From Heracleum sosnowskyi (Eukaryota; Streptophyta; Magnoliopsida; Apiales; Apiaceae), in assembly GCA_030848705.1 (NCBI GenBank), contig CM061240.1, positions 125,662,998 through 125,726,997 on the forward strand: 64,000 bases of DNA, written 5' to 3'. The translations under genes and the position numbers were made by a program. This document shows positions 10,546 through 21,468 of this stretch, piece after piece. The notes beneath the pieces were generated by a model. The model was not told where the DNA came from and ran no database searches. It saw only the letters and a program-made list of their open reading frames with translations. Each line of letters opens with the position of its first letter. Positions within the stretch are counted from its first letter, which is position 1.

Positions 10546-11457
10546 CTAGCTTAAAACCCGTGCGATGCACGGATTGTTAATTATTATTTTATTATTTTAT
10601 TTTTAATATTTTATTAATTGTATTTGTTAAAAAAATAAGTGGACATGTTAAAATAGCTAAATACTTTTAATTCATTAAAATAGAATTTAAAATAAATAAG
10701 TAAGAGTTTGTCCGTTATATTTTTGGAAAATGAGGGGTTTTAGTAAGAAAAATTAAGAAAATATAACATATATTTAGTTTAAAAAGGTAAATGTCCGTGA
10801 TATTTTTGGAAAATGAGGTTTTAAAATTTAATAATTAAAAGTATTTAAATTCGTTTTAAAATAAATAAGTAAAGTGTTTCCTATGATATTTTTGGGAAAA
10901 ATAGAAAAAGTAAATTGAAAAAGACAATTTCCCGTGATATATTTAGAAAAGAAGGGACTTTATTAGAAAAAATCTATAATGTGTTTTAGAGTAATTGGTT
11001 ATAAATAGGTATTTGATTATTTATATTTTAATATTCTTAGTGATTACATTTGCTAAGAAAAATAAGTAGACATGTTAAAATAGGTAAAATTTTAAAAAAT
11101 AATTATAATATTATAGGTTTAAAAATAAACAACTAAAGGTTTGTCCGTGATATTTTTGGAAAATGAGAGGTTTTAGTACGGAAAAATAGAAAAACTAACA
11201 TGTTTTAGTTAAAAAAGGTAAGTGCCATGTTTGAAAAAGTATGGAAATTTTTTAGAAAAAATAATGTATTTTAGGGAAAAAATGTAATTGGTTATAAATA
11301 GGTAATATAATTATTTAATAATATATTTCTATAAATAAGTAATGTTAATTAAGTAAAACACGAAATATAGTTAATGACAATTAAGTAAAATCACAACGTA
11401 ACATACCGACCGACCAACCAAACTTTTAATATTTCGTCTATTATATAATAGTATAGA
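10546..11457 (-). mobile_element. Non-autonomous Helitron nested in the copia LTR
   Basis: On the minus strand it runs from TCTATACTATTATATAATAG to the hairpin CCGTGC-ATC-GCACGG and then CTAG. It is flanked by A (10545) and T (11458). Length is 912 bp, non-coding. The interior repeats the phrase GATATTTTTGGAAAATGAG several times and resembles 1141-1980. Confidence 0.82.
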
Positions 11458-11843
11458 TTTGGGTAGCAATGATGTATTACTAGATGCCGCTCATTGTTTA
11501 TAATTTTATTATTATATATTAAAATTATTGCCAACATAATAATAACTTAAAGGGTCACACACAAATATCGTTTTAAACAGAGCTTTATTTGAATTACGAA
11601 TTTAAATAAATTATTATTATATTGAATTATTGAATTAATTAAGTGGGACTTGATTAATTATATTATAATTCGAATTTAATAATAATACAACTAATAATCG
11701 GACTGGGTTTTGGAAGCCCAATCAGATTAGGGTTCAGCCCATTCTTCTCTCCATATAAATACATAATGATGTATAATTTTAGGGTTAACTCATAATTCGT
11801 TTTGAGAGAAAAAACCCTAGTTGCTCTACATCAAGGAAAAGCT

Positions 11844-11864
11844 AGAGAGAGAGAGAGAGAGAGA
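11844..11864. repeat. (GA)n microsatellite
   Basis: About ten GA units in the transcribed part of the copia LTR. Confidence 0.85.
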
Positions 11865-12137
11865 TTTGAGGCTGTTTTCTTGGCTAGTACCAACTCCGGT
11901 GATCGTTGAACGATCGAGTGTTTGTATGGACTGATTAGAGACGTATATCGCAAGGAGGGATACGTGGTGATCAAAGCAAAGAACCTCAATCTGTCAACCA
12001 TACGTAAAACTTATTAAAAGGTACTGATTCGATTCTCCATAATTATCCGTTCATTATACATGGATCTTGAGTTAGGGTTTCGAATTTTATTGTTTTATTA
12101 CGGTTTTCCGCTGCGTTTATACCTCGAAACCCAACAA

Positions 12138-12149
12138 TGGTATTAGAGC
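12138..12149 (+). other. Copia primer binding site (initiator Met tRNA type)
   Basis: TGGTATTAGAGC begins two bases after the LTR end. It matches the usual plant copia primer site TGGTATCAGAGC, complementary to the 3' end of initiator tRNA-Met, with one change. Confidence 0.7.
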
Positions 12150-12700
12150 TACTTCTATAATGGGATGATTTGGTTACGTGTTTACTGTATTTGATGCGAG
12201 TATGCATATTTATGATCTGCCATGGCTGTACCTTTGAGATATATTGATATTATGCATGTTGATCTATTTTTATATGTATAAACCGATGGTTTTTGATGTG
12301 TATTGACACATATGTTGTTGCTGGTGAGGTCTTTATGTATATGATACGTGATACAGAGGCTTAAGGATCGATTGAAACTGTTTCTTTTGATTCCGAAAGC
12401 GAATAATCTGCAGAAAACAGTTTCTGCGGTGAATAATGATTTTTCGATCTCATGGTGTCAGAATTCGACGAATAATACCTTTTCGGAAAGGGAAAATCAC
12501 CACGAGTAAAACTCACTGCTTTTTTGTGACATAAGTCACTTTTTGGCCATTTGACATCGTTTAGACCCTGAAAACTGTGATTTACAGTTTTAAGTTATGA
12601 TTTCGATTTTTCTGATTTATGCCTTATATGATTTCTTTGATTGGATCATGAGAATATGATATTCTATGATGACTTGATGCAATTCGGAGTTGTTCTTAAT
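12150..12700 (+). mobile_element. Copia untranslated leader, truncated
   Basis: Non-coding sequence after the primer binding site that stops abruptly at 12700/12701, where a repeat of the 9039 segment starts. No gag start is reached. The break is a recombination or deletion junction. Confidence 0.5.
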
Positions 12701-13257
12701 TGCAGGAATTTGACCCTAAATATCTTTCAAATTAATCTCGCCATGTTTTGTGTGTTGATGTAGTTTGCTGTTATGCCACATTTTGGCATAGTCCAAATTT
12801 CTCCGTTTAATAATTATTAATTCAGATTAATAATTAGTTCGGTAACAAGTTAACATTGGCTTTTAATTAGTTCGGTAACAAGTTAACATTGGCTTTTAAG
12901 AATTTCGATATCCAACAGAGCAGCTTGTTTGGAATTACCTATGTTCAGATCTAGTTGATTGCTCTTTCTGTAGAAGGTGAATTGTTGGTTGTTCATCGAT
13001 GTGTAAAATGACGTTACGTTAAACCAAGAGACTGAATAGTAGCAGATTACATCATTTTTTGAAGATGACACAACTTTTAAAATTTTGCCTGCTGACTAGT
13101 TTTTACAAACTTGTAGTGAAGTGTATATCTGAAACTATATGAAACTAGTTTCCCTGATACAGAAACAGTGTTTTGATGTGAGTTTGGAAAAGCAGGCCAA
13201 TTCTCCTCACGAATTGGAGTGCACTCAAAGAGAGAATTTGATACTAAATGAAGAAGG
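12701..13257 (+). repeat. Second copy of the 9039-9560 flank segment
   Basis: Close copy of 9039-9560, ending in GAAGG at the filled copia site. It has its own local tandem duplication around 12830-12895 (TAATTAGTTCGGTAACAAGT twice). No gene is seen. Confidence 0.8.
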
Positions 13258-15230
13258 TGTTAGAATAATATATGATCCTGGAAAGTGTCTTCCTCTATCA
13301 CCTTAGATGAGTTGGTTACTCAACATGGTATTAGAGCTCACGCAGACGGGGGAGGTCCAAGGTTCGATTTTCCTGCAACTCCCAATGTTCTCACAATTTA
13401 TTATGGGCACGAAATGCAAAAATTATGCCCCAAAGATGGGTTTTCGAGTGAGGGGGAGTGTTAGAATATAATATATGATTAACACCTTAAGGTTCGCCTC
13501 CCTGCACCAATGATGACTGGTTGACTATCCATTCTATGTTAGTTTCATGGATCATGAATACTATTGATCCCGAGGTAAAATCTCTTCTTTCAAATTACGA
13601 AAATGCTTACTTGCTTTGGAAAGATTTGAATGAACGTGTCTCTGTGGTTAATGGACCACAAATACAACAATTGAAATCTGATATTGCACGGTGTGAACAA
13701 AGTAAAACCATGTCAGTTTCCACGTATTTTGGAAAATAAAAGGTATTATGGGATGAGTTGAATAATTATGAACCTCTATTATCTTGTTCATGTGGCAAGT
13801 GTGACTGTAACATTGGCAAATCTCATGAAAAGAGGCGTGAAGATGAGCGTCTCCATCAATTTTTAATTGGTTTATGTTCTGAATATTATAGTCAGATCAG
13901 TTCCACACTATTGTCTCAGGATCCTCTCCCATCTTTAAATCGGGTCTTTCAACAGATTTCACAGGAGGAACGTGTACGTGGTATAACCCGTGTCAAGGAT
14001 GAAAGGCCAGGGGTTGTAGGATTTGCGATTCGTGCAGATGCTCGTGGCAAGGGAAGGCTGGAAAAGATAGATAAATCTGGTTTGACGTGTTCTCATTGCC
14101 GCAAGCCAGATCATGATATTGCAAACTATTTTGTATTGCTTGGTTATCTTGAATGGTGGACAGAGAAGTATGGTAATAAAAAGGGGGGCATGCTACTCTT
14201 ACTGTTGGGCAAGGAAACGCAGGCACCTCATCTTTATCACCTAATGTTAGGCGTAGAAAAGGTGGGGTACGTGCTCTTAATGTTGCAGCAGATGCAGTAC
14301 CAAGTTCTCGTGAAGCCACAATGCTTCCAGGTTTCACATCAGATCAATGGCAGGCACTCGTCGCTGTGTTTGGTAATCCACAGCCACCTAGCAATCGCTT
14401 GAATGATGAGTTAACTAATAATATGTGGATCATTGATATAGGGGCATCTCGTCATGTTACTGGAGAACTAAGTTGTTTGGTTAATATTTCTGACGTGCCC
14501 GACGTTCTCGTGGGTCTTCCAGATGGCCAAACTGTGGTGGCTAATAAAGAAGGATCAGTTCTTCTTTCTGACAACATTTATCTTCGACATGTTCTTTATG
14601 TACATGAATTAAATTGCAGTTTGATTTCAATTTCACAATTTAGTGATGATTTGAATTGTTTTGTCCAATTCTCATCTAACATATGTGTTATACATGACCT
14701 ACATTCAAGGAGGCTGATTGGAGCGGGTGAAAGACGAGATGGGCTTTACTACTTTCAGCAGATATCGACTACACATGCTGTTTCTGTTGGAAGATCTTCT
14801 ACGGTTGAACTCTGGCACAAGAGAATGGGACATCCCTCCGAAAAGATAGTGAAGCTGCTTCCTTTTATTAAAAATTCTACAGACACTTTGAATAAGGCTT
14901 GTGAAGTTTGTCATCGTGCTAAACATTGCAGGGATAGTTTTTCTTTAACTGAAAATAAATCTACAAGAATATTTGAACCTGTGCATTGTGATTTGTGGGG
15001 TCCCTATAATACACCATCTTTATGTGGAGCACGTTATTTTTTGACTCTAGAAGACAATTATTCCCGTGTTGTGTCTATTAGTTGATAAAAAAGAGGTGTT
15101 TAAGATGTTTATGTCGTTTATTGCCATGATTGATCGACAATTTTCTCAAAAGATTAAATATGTGCGTAGTAGTGATAATGGGACCGAATTTAATTGTTTA
15201 AGAGATTACTTTTTGGCAAATTACTCAACA
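13258..15230 (+). mobile_element. Deleted copia-derived element with very short LTR, unit 1 copy
   Basis: Flanked by GAAGG at 13253-13257 and 15231-15235. It starts TGTTAGAATAATATATGATC. A short LTR-like part of about 68 bp ends TTACTCAACA and is followed at once by TGGTATTAGAGC (Met-type primer site). After about 100 bp there is a purine tract (GAGGGGGAG) and a second TGTTAGAATATAATATATGA, as in a TRIM. A gag-to-integrase fragment follows. The 3' end is only TTACTCAACA, the last ten bases of the LTR, so everything from mid-integrase to the LTR end was lost. The unit 2 copy (45321-47450) has the same structure, so the deletion predates the duplication. Confidence 0.8.
13500..15220 (+). pseudogene. 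Copia gag-protease-integrase remnant (unit 1)
   Basis: Coding remnant in order: UBN2-type gag (13521-13736: WIMNTIDPEV, then LWKDLNERVS), stop at 13737; gag continuation with LSCSCGKCDC; a zinc knuckle CSHCRKPDHDIANYF that lacks its last Cys; a protease site WIIDIGASRHVTG in which the catalytic motif is D-I-G instead of D-T-G; a GAG-pre-integrase domain ELWHKRMGHPSEKI with CEVCHRAKH; and the start of the integrase core DLWGPYNTPS. Frames change at about 13740, 14300 and 15070, and the integrase stops after VRSSDNGTEFN. Reverse transcriptase and RNase H are missing. It is dead, and more damaged than the unit 2 copy. Confidence 0.85.
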
Positions 15231-16664
15231 GAAGGAAATGACAGTTTTACGATAAAACAATGATTTTGAGGAAATGTCTTTGCCTGAAAAAAGTGAGCAA
15301 TTTGAGAAATAGAAGATTCAAGGGGATGGAAGATCCAATTTCTGAGGATATAATGAGTCATATCTGTGGCAAAAAAGATGCATCTTTGAAAAATTTTACT
15401 GAGCATCTGGAGTTTTTTATAGACTTCAGCCGTCATCAGTTGTGGTTCCAGTTGAACTAATAGATTTTAACACCAAGGAAAAAAAAAACTTAAGGCGAGG
15501 AAAGTCAGAAAAATAGCAGTGATTAACAAAAAAATATGAATGATCTTGTGCCTCAAATTAAACCAAGTTTTCCGTGTTTGAATCCAAGGAAATAGAAGCA
15601 CTGAGAATTCTCTGGGATTTTATGCTATAGAAATTTATTCAGAATATCAGAATGTTGATTTTCGGAGTAAAAGAGACTGAAAATTCTATGCTTTATAATT
15701 TCTATTTCTGCTCGTCTCTGCAGCTAGGACCAAGGGTGTTTCTAGACTCTTTACTATAGAGGTAAGTAATAGATGTCAGCTGCCTATTATCAGGGTAGAT
15801 TTTCCCATGCTTTATTTCGCAGATTCGCGCAATAAATATGCATACTGTGTCCAGAAAAGTTATGTACGTAGTTCTTGTACTTCCAAGTCCTCTCCTCATC
15901 TGTTAAATTTGTTATTGCTGCAACATTCAGCTGCAGAAGGCGTTTTTCTGAACAAATAATAGTCCAGCTTTTACGTTATGTTGATTGTGTCTGTAATTGT
16001 AAGCAGGAGCTTCCGGAGGACCCTTTTACAAATAAGTTCCCTGGATAAGGAAACAGTTCCCTGATATTTGGCTCGGTTATTTTTTAAAAGGTCTGTTTTA
16101 TTTTACAATATTTAGGGATGAAAGTCATGAAACCTTATTTTATAATGTTTTTTTTTTACATTTTGGCAAAGGAGCACATTGGATGTCAAGTTCAGAGAAA
16201 ACTCAAGTTTTCAGTTGAGTTTGCCACTTTTCTAACTTAAAATGTTCAAGGATTCTCTCCGCAATTTCGAATATAATTGAGCGGGCTTGTCTAGATGAGC
16301 AATTAAGCATCATGCAACCTCGGGAAGACATATAACTTGACATAAGTTATGTACATTTTTTTTAGCATGACAGAGCAAAACTTGGCATAAGTTATGTACC
16401 CTAATTTCTAGCAGAAAAAGAACTAAATGCTGCAGCTATTTTTTAGGGTATTCGATTAAATTGTATATATAACATGAAAAATGCTACAGGTCTCAACAAA
16501 ATGTCCCAAATTCATTTTTAATGATAACATTCCTTATAAAAATATGGAACCCCGCGTGAATACATATGAGTTCACAAATTAAAACTTGTCATGTGTCAGC
16601 CAGTAGCCACATCATTCTGTACAAATATTGGGACATTTTGTCGGGTTCTCTAGCATTACTCATA
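15231..16664. other. Non-coding unit 1 DNA after the copia remnant
   Basis: Collinear with 47451-48834 in unit 2, with small indels. For example, unit 1 has extra bases at about 15745-15790. A phrase ACTTG(G/A)CATAAGTTATGTAC is repeated near 16335 and 16380. No gene, domain or RNA is recognised. Confidence 0.55.
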
Positions 16665-17203
16665 CTAGCTTATAACCCGTGCCAAGCACGGGCCGAGTAT
16701 GAGTTGACATTAAAATATTAATATTAATAAATTATTAATAAATATTATTTAAAAATGTATTTTTCGAGAATTGAATGATAAAAATATATAATAAATAAAT
16801 AACTATTTAATTATGTAGTTCGGACTGTGTATAAAGCTAAAGAAATTAAAGTAAATAAATAAATCTTGTATGATTACGTAGCTGCAAAGAATCTAACGCT
16901 CGATGAAACTATTGAATTTAAAGTAAATAAATAAATCTTGTATAATTATGTAGTTGCGAGGAATCGAACCCGGGTTAAGTGATAACCAAATTTGGTATAA
17001 ATAAATCTTGTATAATTACGTAGTTGTAAGGAATCGAACCCTGGATGAAGCTAAAGAATTTAAAGTAAATAAATCTTGTATTATTATGTAGTTGCGAGGA
17101 ATCGAACCCGGATTAAGTTAAGTAATAACCAAATTTGGTACTTTGGTACTTTAGTACCGCGCACCATTTTCACATTGTTTTGCTTATTAATAAAGAGTAT
17201 AGA
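16665..17203 (-). mobile_element. Non-autonomous Helitron with a perfect empty site in unit 2
   Basis: On the minus strand it runs from TCTATACTCTTTATTAATAA to hairpin CCCGTGC-TTG-GCACGGG, then TTATAAGCTAG. The hosts are A (16664) and T (17204). In unit 2 the target reads CATATACCATG (about 48821-48831), exactly the joined flanks with no duplication or footprint. The 539-bp element is non-coding. It holds three to four spaced copies of a GAATCGAACCC (B-box-like) motif about 70 bp apart. Confidence 0.88.
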
Positions 17204-17264
17204 TACCATGTATCATATTCAACTTATTTTTTCATAACACATTCTTTAAATTTATTGGTTAATT

Positions 17265-17590
17265 ATGGAGAATCATCCCAAGGACAGAGAGTTGATAAAT
17301 GATTACTTAAGAGAATTAGTGTTACACCCAGAATCATTTTAAGATCAATTTCTATGGCTCGAGTCCTGACGAACTCACTGGTTAGTACTATACTTTACTC
17401 ACTGGTTAGTACTATAGTTTCTGCAGTTTACTCTAATGAGCAAGTTAAAATTGGTGGACAGAGTAAGTTTAGTTATTACAGGAGGGATAGTAAGGATGAT
17501 TTACATACTGCTTGGAGGAGAATGAAAGAGTCCAGACTGGACGGTGAAGATCTCCCGCATGACTACTGCAGAGCTGGAACCGCTAAGAGC
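17265..17590 (+). pseudogene. NAC pseudogene, unit 1
   Basis: Starts like a NAC exon 1 (MENHPKDRELINDYLRELV) but an in-frame stop follows at about residue 26 and the reading frame then shifts. The middle of the NAC domain (subdomains B and C) is missing. It resumes with the subdomain D part (VKIGGQSKFSYYRRDSKDDLHTAW, then ESRLDGEDLPHDY). A 26-bp tandem duplication of the exon 1/intron boundary (CTCACTGGTTAGTACTATA twice) is unique to this copy. It cannot encode a DNA-binding domain. Its twin is at 48886-49186. Confidence 0.82.
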
Positions 17591-18130
17591 GACTCTAACC
17601 CAACACTAAATCACTATAAGAGCTTAATATTCCTAAGTACGTACTCACGTAACTTAGGTGAGTACAACGTGTTTTCTCATATGAATGCACGCGGTCTATT
17701 TTTGTAATTGCAGGATTTGATCATGTAATTACAATTATGTCATTAACAATATACTACGTACTCATATAATAGTGATTGGTATAGTGTAAAAACAACTTCA
17801 ATGCAACACTAAAATGGTGACCCAAAGACACCAAATTAGTTTTGGGTCACCAAATTTGGTGACAAAAGTACATTTGATGATCCTTTGACACCAAATTTGG
17901 TGACTTTAAAAATTTCCACTATACCTTTATGTTTGTTAATAAAACAAGTTTTTTCTTGTCCTATTGAACTTCTTCCTTTTGTACTTTTCAACTTTAGATT
18001 TATTAAGAATATAAAAATGAGAAAAAGTTAGAATATTCCATTTTTTATGTAAAAGATTTTTTTTAGTGTCAATTGGAGTACATTCTATGGATAGTGTCAT
18101 TTTGACACCAAAATAGTGTTGAGATGGTCG
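17587..18130. mobile_element. Insert absent from unit 2, probable MITE(s)
   Basis: Unit 2 reads CACTAAGGAGGTATG at this point; unit 1 has 544 extra bases between CTAAG and GAGGTATG, with AAG on both sides. The insert has loosely inverted ends (AGCGACTCTAACCCAACACT and AGTGTTGAGATGGTCG). Inside is a dyad around CACCAAATTTGGTGAC. This resembles a PIF/Harbinger-type MITE, perhaps two nested ones, but the family is uncertain. Confidence 0.5.
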
Positions 18131-18243
18131 AAGGAGGTATGTTTGCTTCTAATTATTCTTGCATTTAGGTTTTTTTTTTGATGCATTTACTATGTCACTT
18201 GGAAACATTTGTAATGAATTTGTTTGTCCATAATTTGGTAAGA

Positions 18244-18890
18244 ATTTATATTCTTTATTAATAAGAAAAATAATGTGAAAATAACGCGCGATATCAAAAG
18301 TATCAAAGTACCAAATTTGGTTATCACGAGATCTGAGTTCGATTCCTCGCAACTACGTACAAGATTTATTAATTTAAATTCTTTAGCTTAATTCAGGGTT
18401 CGATTCCTTACAATTACGTTATTATACAAGATTTATTTATTTACTTTAATTTCATTCAAATTTCAATTGTCTATAACTTCTATACTCTTTATTAATAAAG
18501 AAAATAATGTTAAAATATCGTGCGGTACCAAATTCAAGATTAATTGTCTATAATCACATATTTAAATAGTATTTATTTATTATATATTTCTATCATTCAA
18601 ATATCTATAAGTGCATTTTTTAATAAATTTTTTAATAATTAAAATTAATATTAATAAGCAAAATAGTGTGAAAATGGCGCACGGTACCAAAGTACCAAAT
18701 TTGATTATCACAAAATCCGGGTTCGATTCCTTGCAACTACGTAATTATACAAGATTTATTTATTTTAAATTCTTGAACTTCATTCGGGGTTCTATTATTT
18801 GCAACTACGTAATTATACAAGATTTATTTATTTACTTTAAATTTATTAGCTACATCGAGGGTTCGATTCCTTACAGTTACGTAATGTTTA
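18244..18890 (+). mobile_element. Helitron-related repeat array, plus orientation
   Basis: Relative of the 16665 and 28401 Helitrons on the opposite strand. Two Helitron-type 5' starts occur (about 18250 and TCTATACTCTTTATTAATAA at 18479), with at least five copies of GGTTCGATTCC-like motifs followed by CGCAACTACG-type sequence (near 18340, 18398, 18720, 18785 and 18857). I cannot find the 3' hairpin, so it is truncated. Unit 2 lacks this block. Confidence 0.55.
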
Positions 18891-19985
18891 TAAATACATT
18901 AATGTATTGTTATATACTCGAATATTCAAATTTATAATCATCTTAGATAATCCCTTGAATACTCCAACTAATTATAAACTAAAATAGTGCAGCTCTGTTT
19001 TTGTCTAACCTTGAAAATGAATATTAGTTTCCTTAAATATACATATATACTCAACTAATTAGGATACCATTTATGCCCATAAAACCTTTTCCCCCAAGTT
19101 AAACGCACATACACACTTAATGTTGGAGCCATCAAAATCTCGTAAAAAAATTAGGAAGATATCGCTCCACCAAAAAGAATTAAGTGCCCCACAGTTCTAA
19201 CAATCAACATCTAAAATTAAGTATATAAGGACTCTTCCTTGTGCCATTTTTGGTGCTATATTTCAATGAGGCATAGTGGTCACATACTAAAGTATCAATC
19301 CAACCCAATGCAGACTAAATCCTATACACATCCCTTTCAATTTAGTTAGATTTTACTACTTGCGGTGCTGATTTTGTAACATAAATCACCATCAAAACCT
19401 GGTTGTTACATTACAAAACACATCATATGGGCTAATTAATCTTATGTACCTTAAAAGTGAGTAAAGTATAAAGAGAAATTAAATATTTTGAGAAGGACTT
19501 GACTTCTAATAGACCTGGGTGGCTACTAAATTAGTTAATGTCCTTGCAAATCTTTTCATTATATAGTCTGGTCCCTAAATAAAAGAAATCTCATTAAACT
19601 TCCTATATGGCTGGTCCATGACTGCTCCCTGTCTAACTTTATATCAGATTTTGCATCTAAAATGTATGTTTGATTTTACTACTTGTGAATTTACCTTGTT
19701 CTTGTATATAAGATTCTTTTGTGTTGTGAAGATATGTTTGTTGTGAAAGCAAACGAAAATTGGTCACATGGAATACAATAAATTGAATGTTCCCTTGTTG
19801 CTCTCAAAAGGTCATGTGAAGTTTTGCTCTCAATTAAAACGCTTGAACTAGTGGAAAGCTAGTATTCACTTCTAGGGTAGAGGATATCTTCCCACTTTCA
19901 ACTTTTGCAAAAGTGTTTGTACTTCTTGAATTTTAATGAAACCGACTTGATTTATTTTAAAGTACCTTGTAGTTTTACCGAAAGA
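18891..19985. other. Non-coding unit 1 DNA upstream of the LRR gene
   Basis: From about 19120 it is nearly identical to 49350-50170. No open frame of note. It may contain distal promoter sequence of the LRR gene. Confidence 0.5.
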
Positions 19986-20163
19986 TGTTAGAATACAATA
20001 TAAGATCCTGAAAAGTGTCTTCCTCTTATACCTTGAGATTTTAGATGAACTTGTTACTCAATATGGTATCAAAGCTCAGGCAGGCGGGAGATCCAAGGTT
20101 CGACATCCTGGAAAGTGCATTCCTGTAACACCTTAAAGTTTTAGATCGACTGATTACTTAAGA
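19986..20163 (+). mobile_element. 178-bp TRIM-like retroelement with TSD AAAGA
   Basis: Flanked by AAAGA at 19981-19985 and 20164-20168. Unit 2 has the empty site CCGAAAGATAAGGG near 50190. It begins TGTTAGAATACAATATAAGA. An LTR-like block of about 78 bp is followed by the primer site TGGTATCAAAGC. After a short spacer, a degenerate second LTR-like block ends GATTACTTA. It is related to the short LTR of the element at 13258. Confidence 0.72.
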
Positions 20164-21468
20164 AAAGATAAGGGTAATGTTGCGTGCATTTTAGTACTTT
20201 CTTTAAACGGTACCATTATAGTTAGTAACATGGAGCTTTAAATTTGTTAAATGGCAGTAAGTGAAATCTAATTTGATCAATTCAGTGAAATGACAGTAAT
20301 ACTAGGTATAATTTTCTCTTTTTTATTCAGTGATGACTAAAATTGTTTAATATTCATCAGCACAAAAAGAGAGAGAGGAAAGTCTGTTGGACAAACCTCG
20401 CCTTTGGCTTGCATGCATCTATCGCTTTACTACTTCTGCCTGCAATACTGGTCCATGCCCCTCAGGCCCTCACACACACCCACACTGATAAACACACAGA
20501 CCTCAAAACAAGAACCCTAGCCCTATACAATCCTTACAGCTACTCTTAGCCCTGTCCAACCATTAAACAACCAACTACCAATTATTCATCATCATATAGT
20601 AGTAACTTATTTATTGAAACTAAATACTAAATTTATGCTTTATAGTTGTCCCGAAATAAGAATCTAAATAGTAATAAGAATCCTATAGTAATGTTGTATA
20701 ATATTTTCGGAATTTCCTTGAGGCTGTTTCCGTAAAAACTCCTTCTAAAACAGAAAATCCTATATTAAGCCAAAAAAGAAAAAGGAAAAGATAAAAGTAT
20801 ATATAGAGTGCAGCTTGCATTGCATTCAGCTTCTGAATGGTTTCTGTTAGTTTGGTTCTGAAATCTGAACTATTGACATATCCATAATTACTGTGTTTTA
20901 AGCATTGAGAATTGTGCTAAAGCTTTTACTCTGATACATCAATAATCTTCTATACTATGTTCTTTCATTTTCTCTGCAACACTCTACACCTTAGCTTTGC
21001 TATAAATATTGTGAAGAAACAGCTAGAAGATTTATAGTTTGCCTTTGCTGCATCTTCTTTTCCCTGTTATATTAAACCCTATGGATCTTTCTGTGTTCAG
21101 ACTATTCTGTGTTCTACAAAAGATGCATGATTTCATGAAATGCCTTTATGTAGTTTTCTCACTATAACATCCTCTATATCAGTTTAAGTGCTCCTGATTT
21201 CCTCTGTTCTTTTGCATTTTTTGGTACATGTTTTCTGTCTTAGCCACTTGAATATATAGAAACAACAATCTCCAGTCAGTGTTGCCTCAGTAAAATATTC
21301 TTCTCTCAATATAAAATCTGAAAAAAAAATTAAGTCTTCCCCTGTTTTGGCTCTGTTTTCATCTCTGTTACTTGCTTGAACTTCTGAATTTTTTGAAAGC
21401 CTTCCCCTGTTTAGGCTCTGTTTTCATTGTCTCTTGTTTTCTTGAACTTGTGAAATTAGTTTGGGAAA
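20164..21468 (+). promoter_or_regulatory. Promoter and leader of the LRR gene (unit 1)
   Basis: Nearly identical to 50190-51588. A TATA box (AGTATATATAGAG) lies at about 20797-20806, leaving a leader of about 640 bases before the start codon. A 68-codon frame (20343-20549) is repeated exactly in unit 2. It is upstream of the TATA box, is mainly a CA-rich tract and has no domain, so I do not call it a gene. Confidence 0.55.

Larger units (their letters stand above)
9679..12136 (+). mobile_element. Ty1/copia 5' LTR, split by a Helitron
   Basis: It begins CGTTAGTATTTGTGCTCTAG (expected TG...; the first base looks mutated) and ends CCCAACA just before a primer binding site. The TATA-like CATATAAATACATA is near 11750 and a (GA)n tract lies in the probable leader. 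Without the 912-bp nested Helitron, the LTR is about 1.55 kb. No matching 3' LTR or coding region follows: the element breaks off at about 12700. Unit 2 lacks it. Confidence 0.62.

Noticed and set aside
18700..18760. tRNA gene suggested by GGGTTCGATTCC
   Set aside because: Only a T-arm/B-box-like motif is present. There is no A box, no anticodon arm, no acceptor pairing, and the motif repeats as part of a Helitron module.
20343..20549. 68-codon frame identical in both units (also 50460-50666)
   Set aside because: It lies upstream of the LRR TATA box and is built on a CA-rich tract. It is identical only because the whole region is duplicated.
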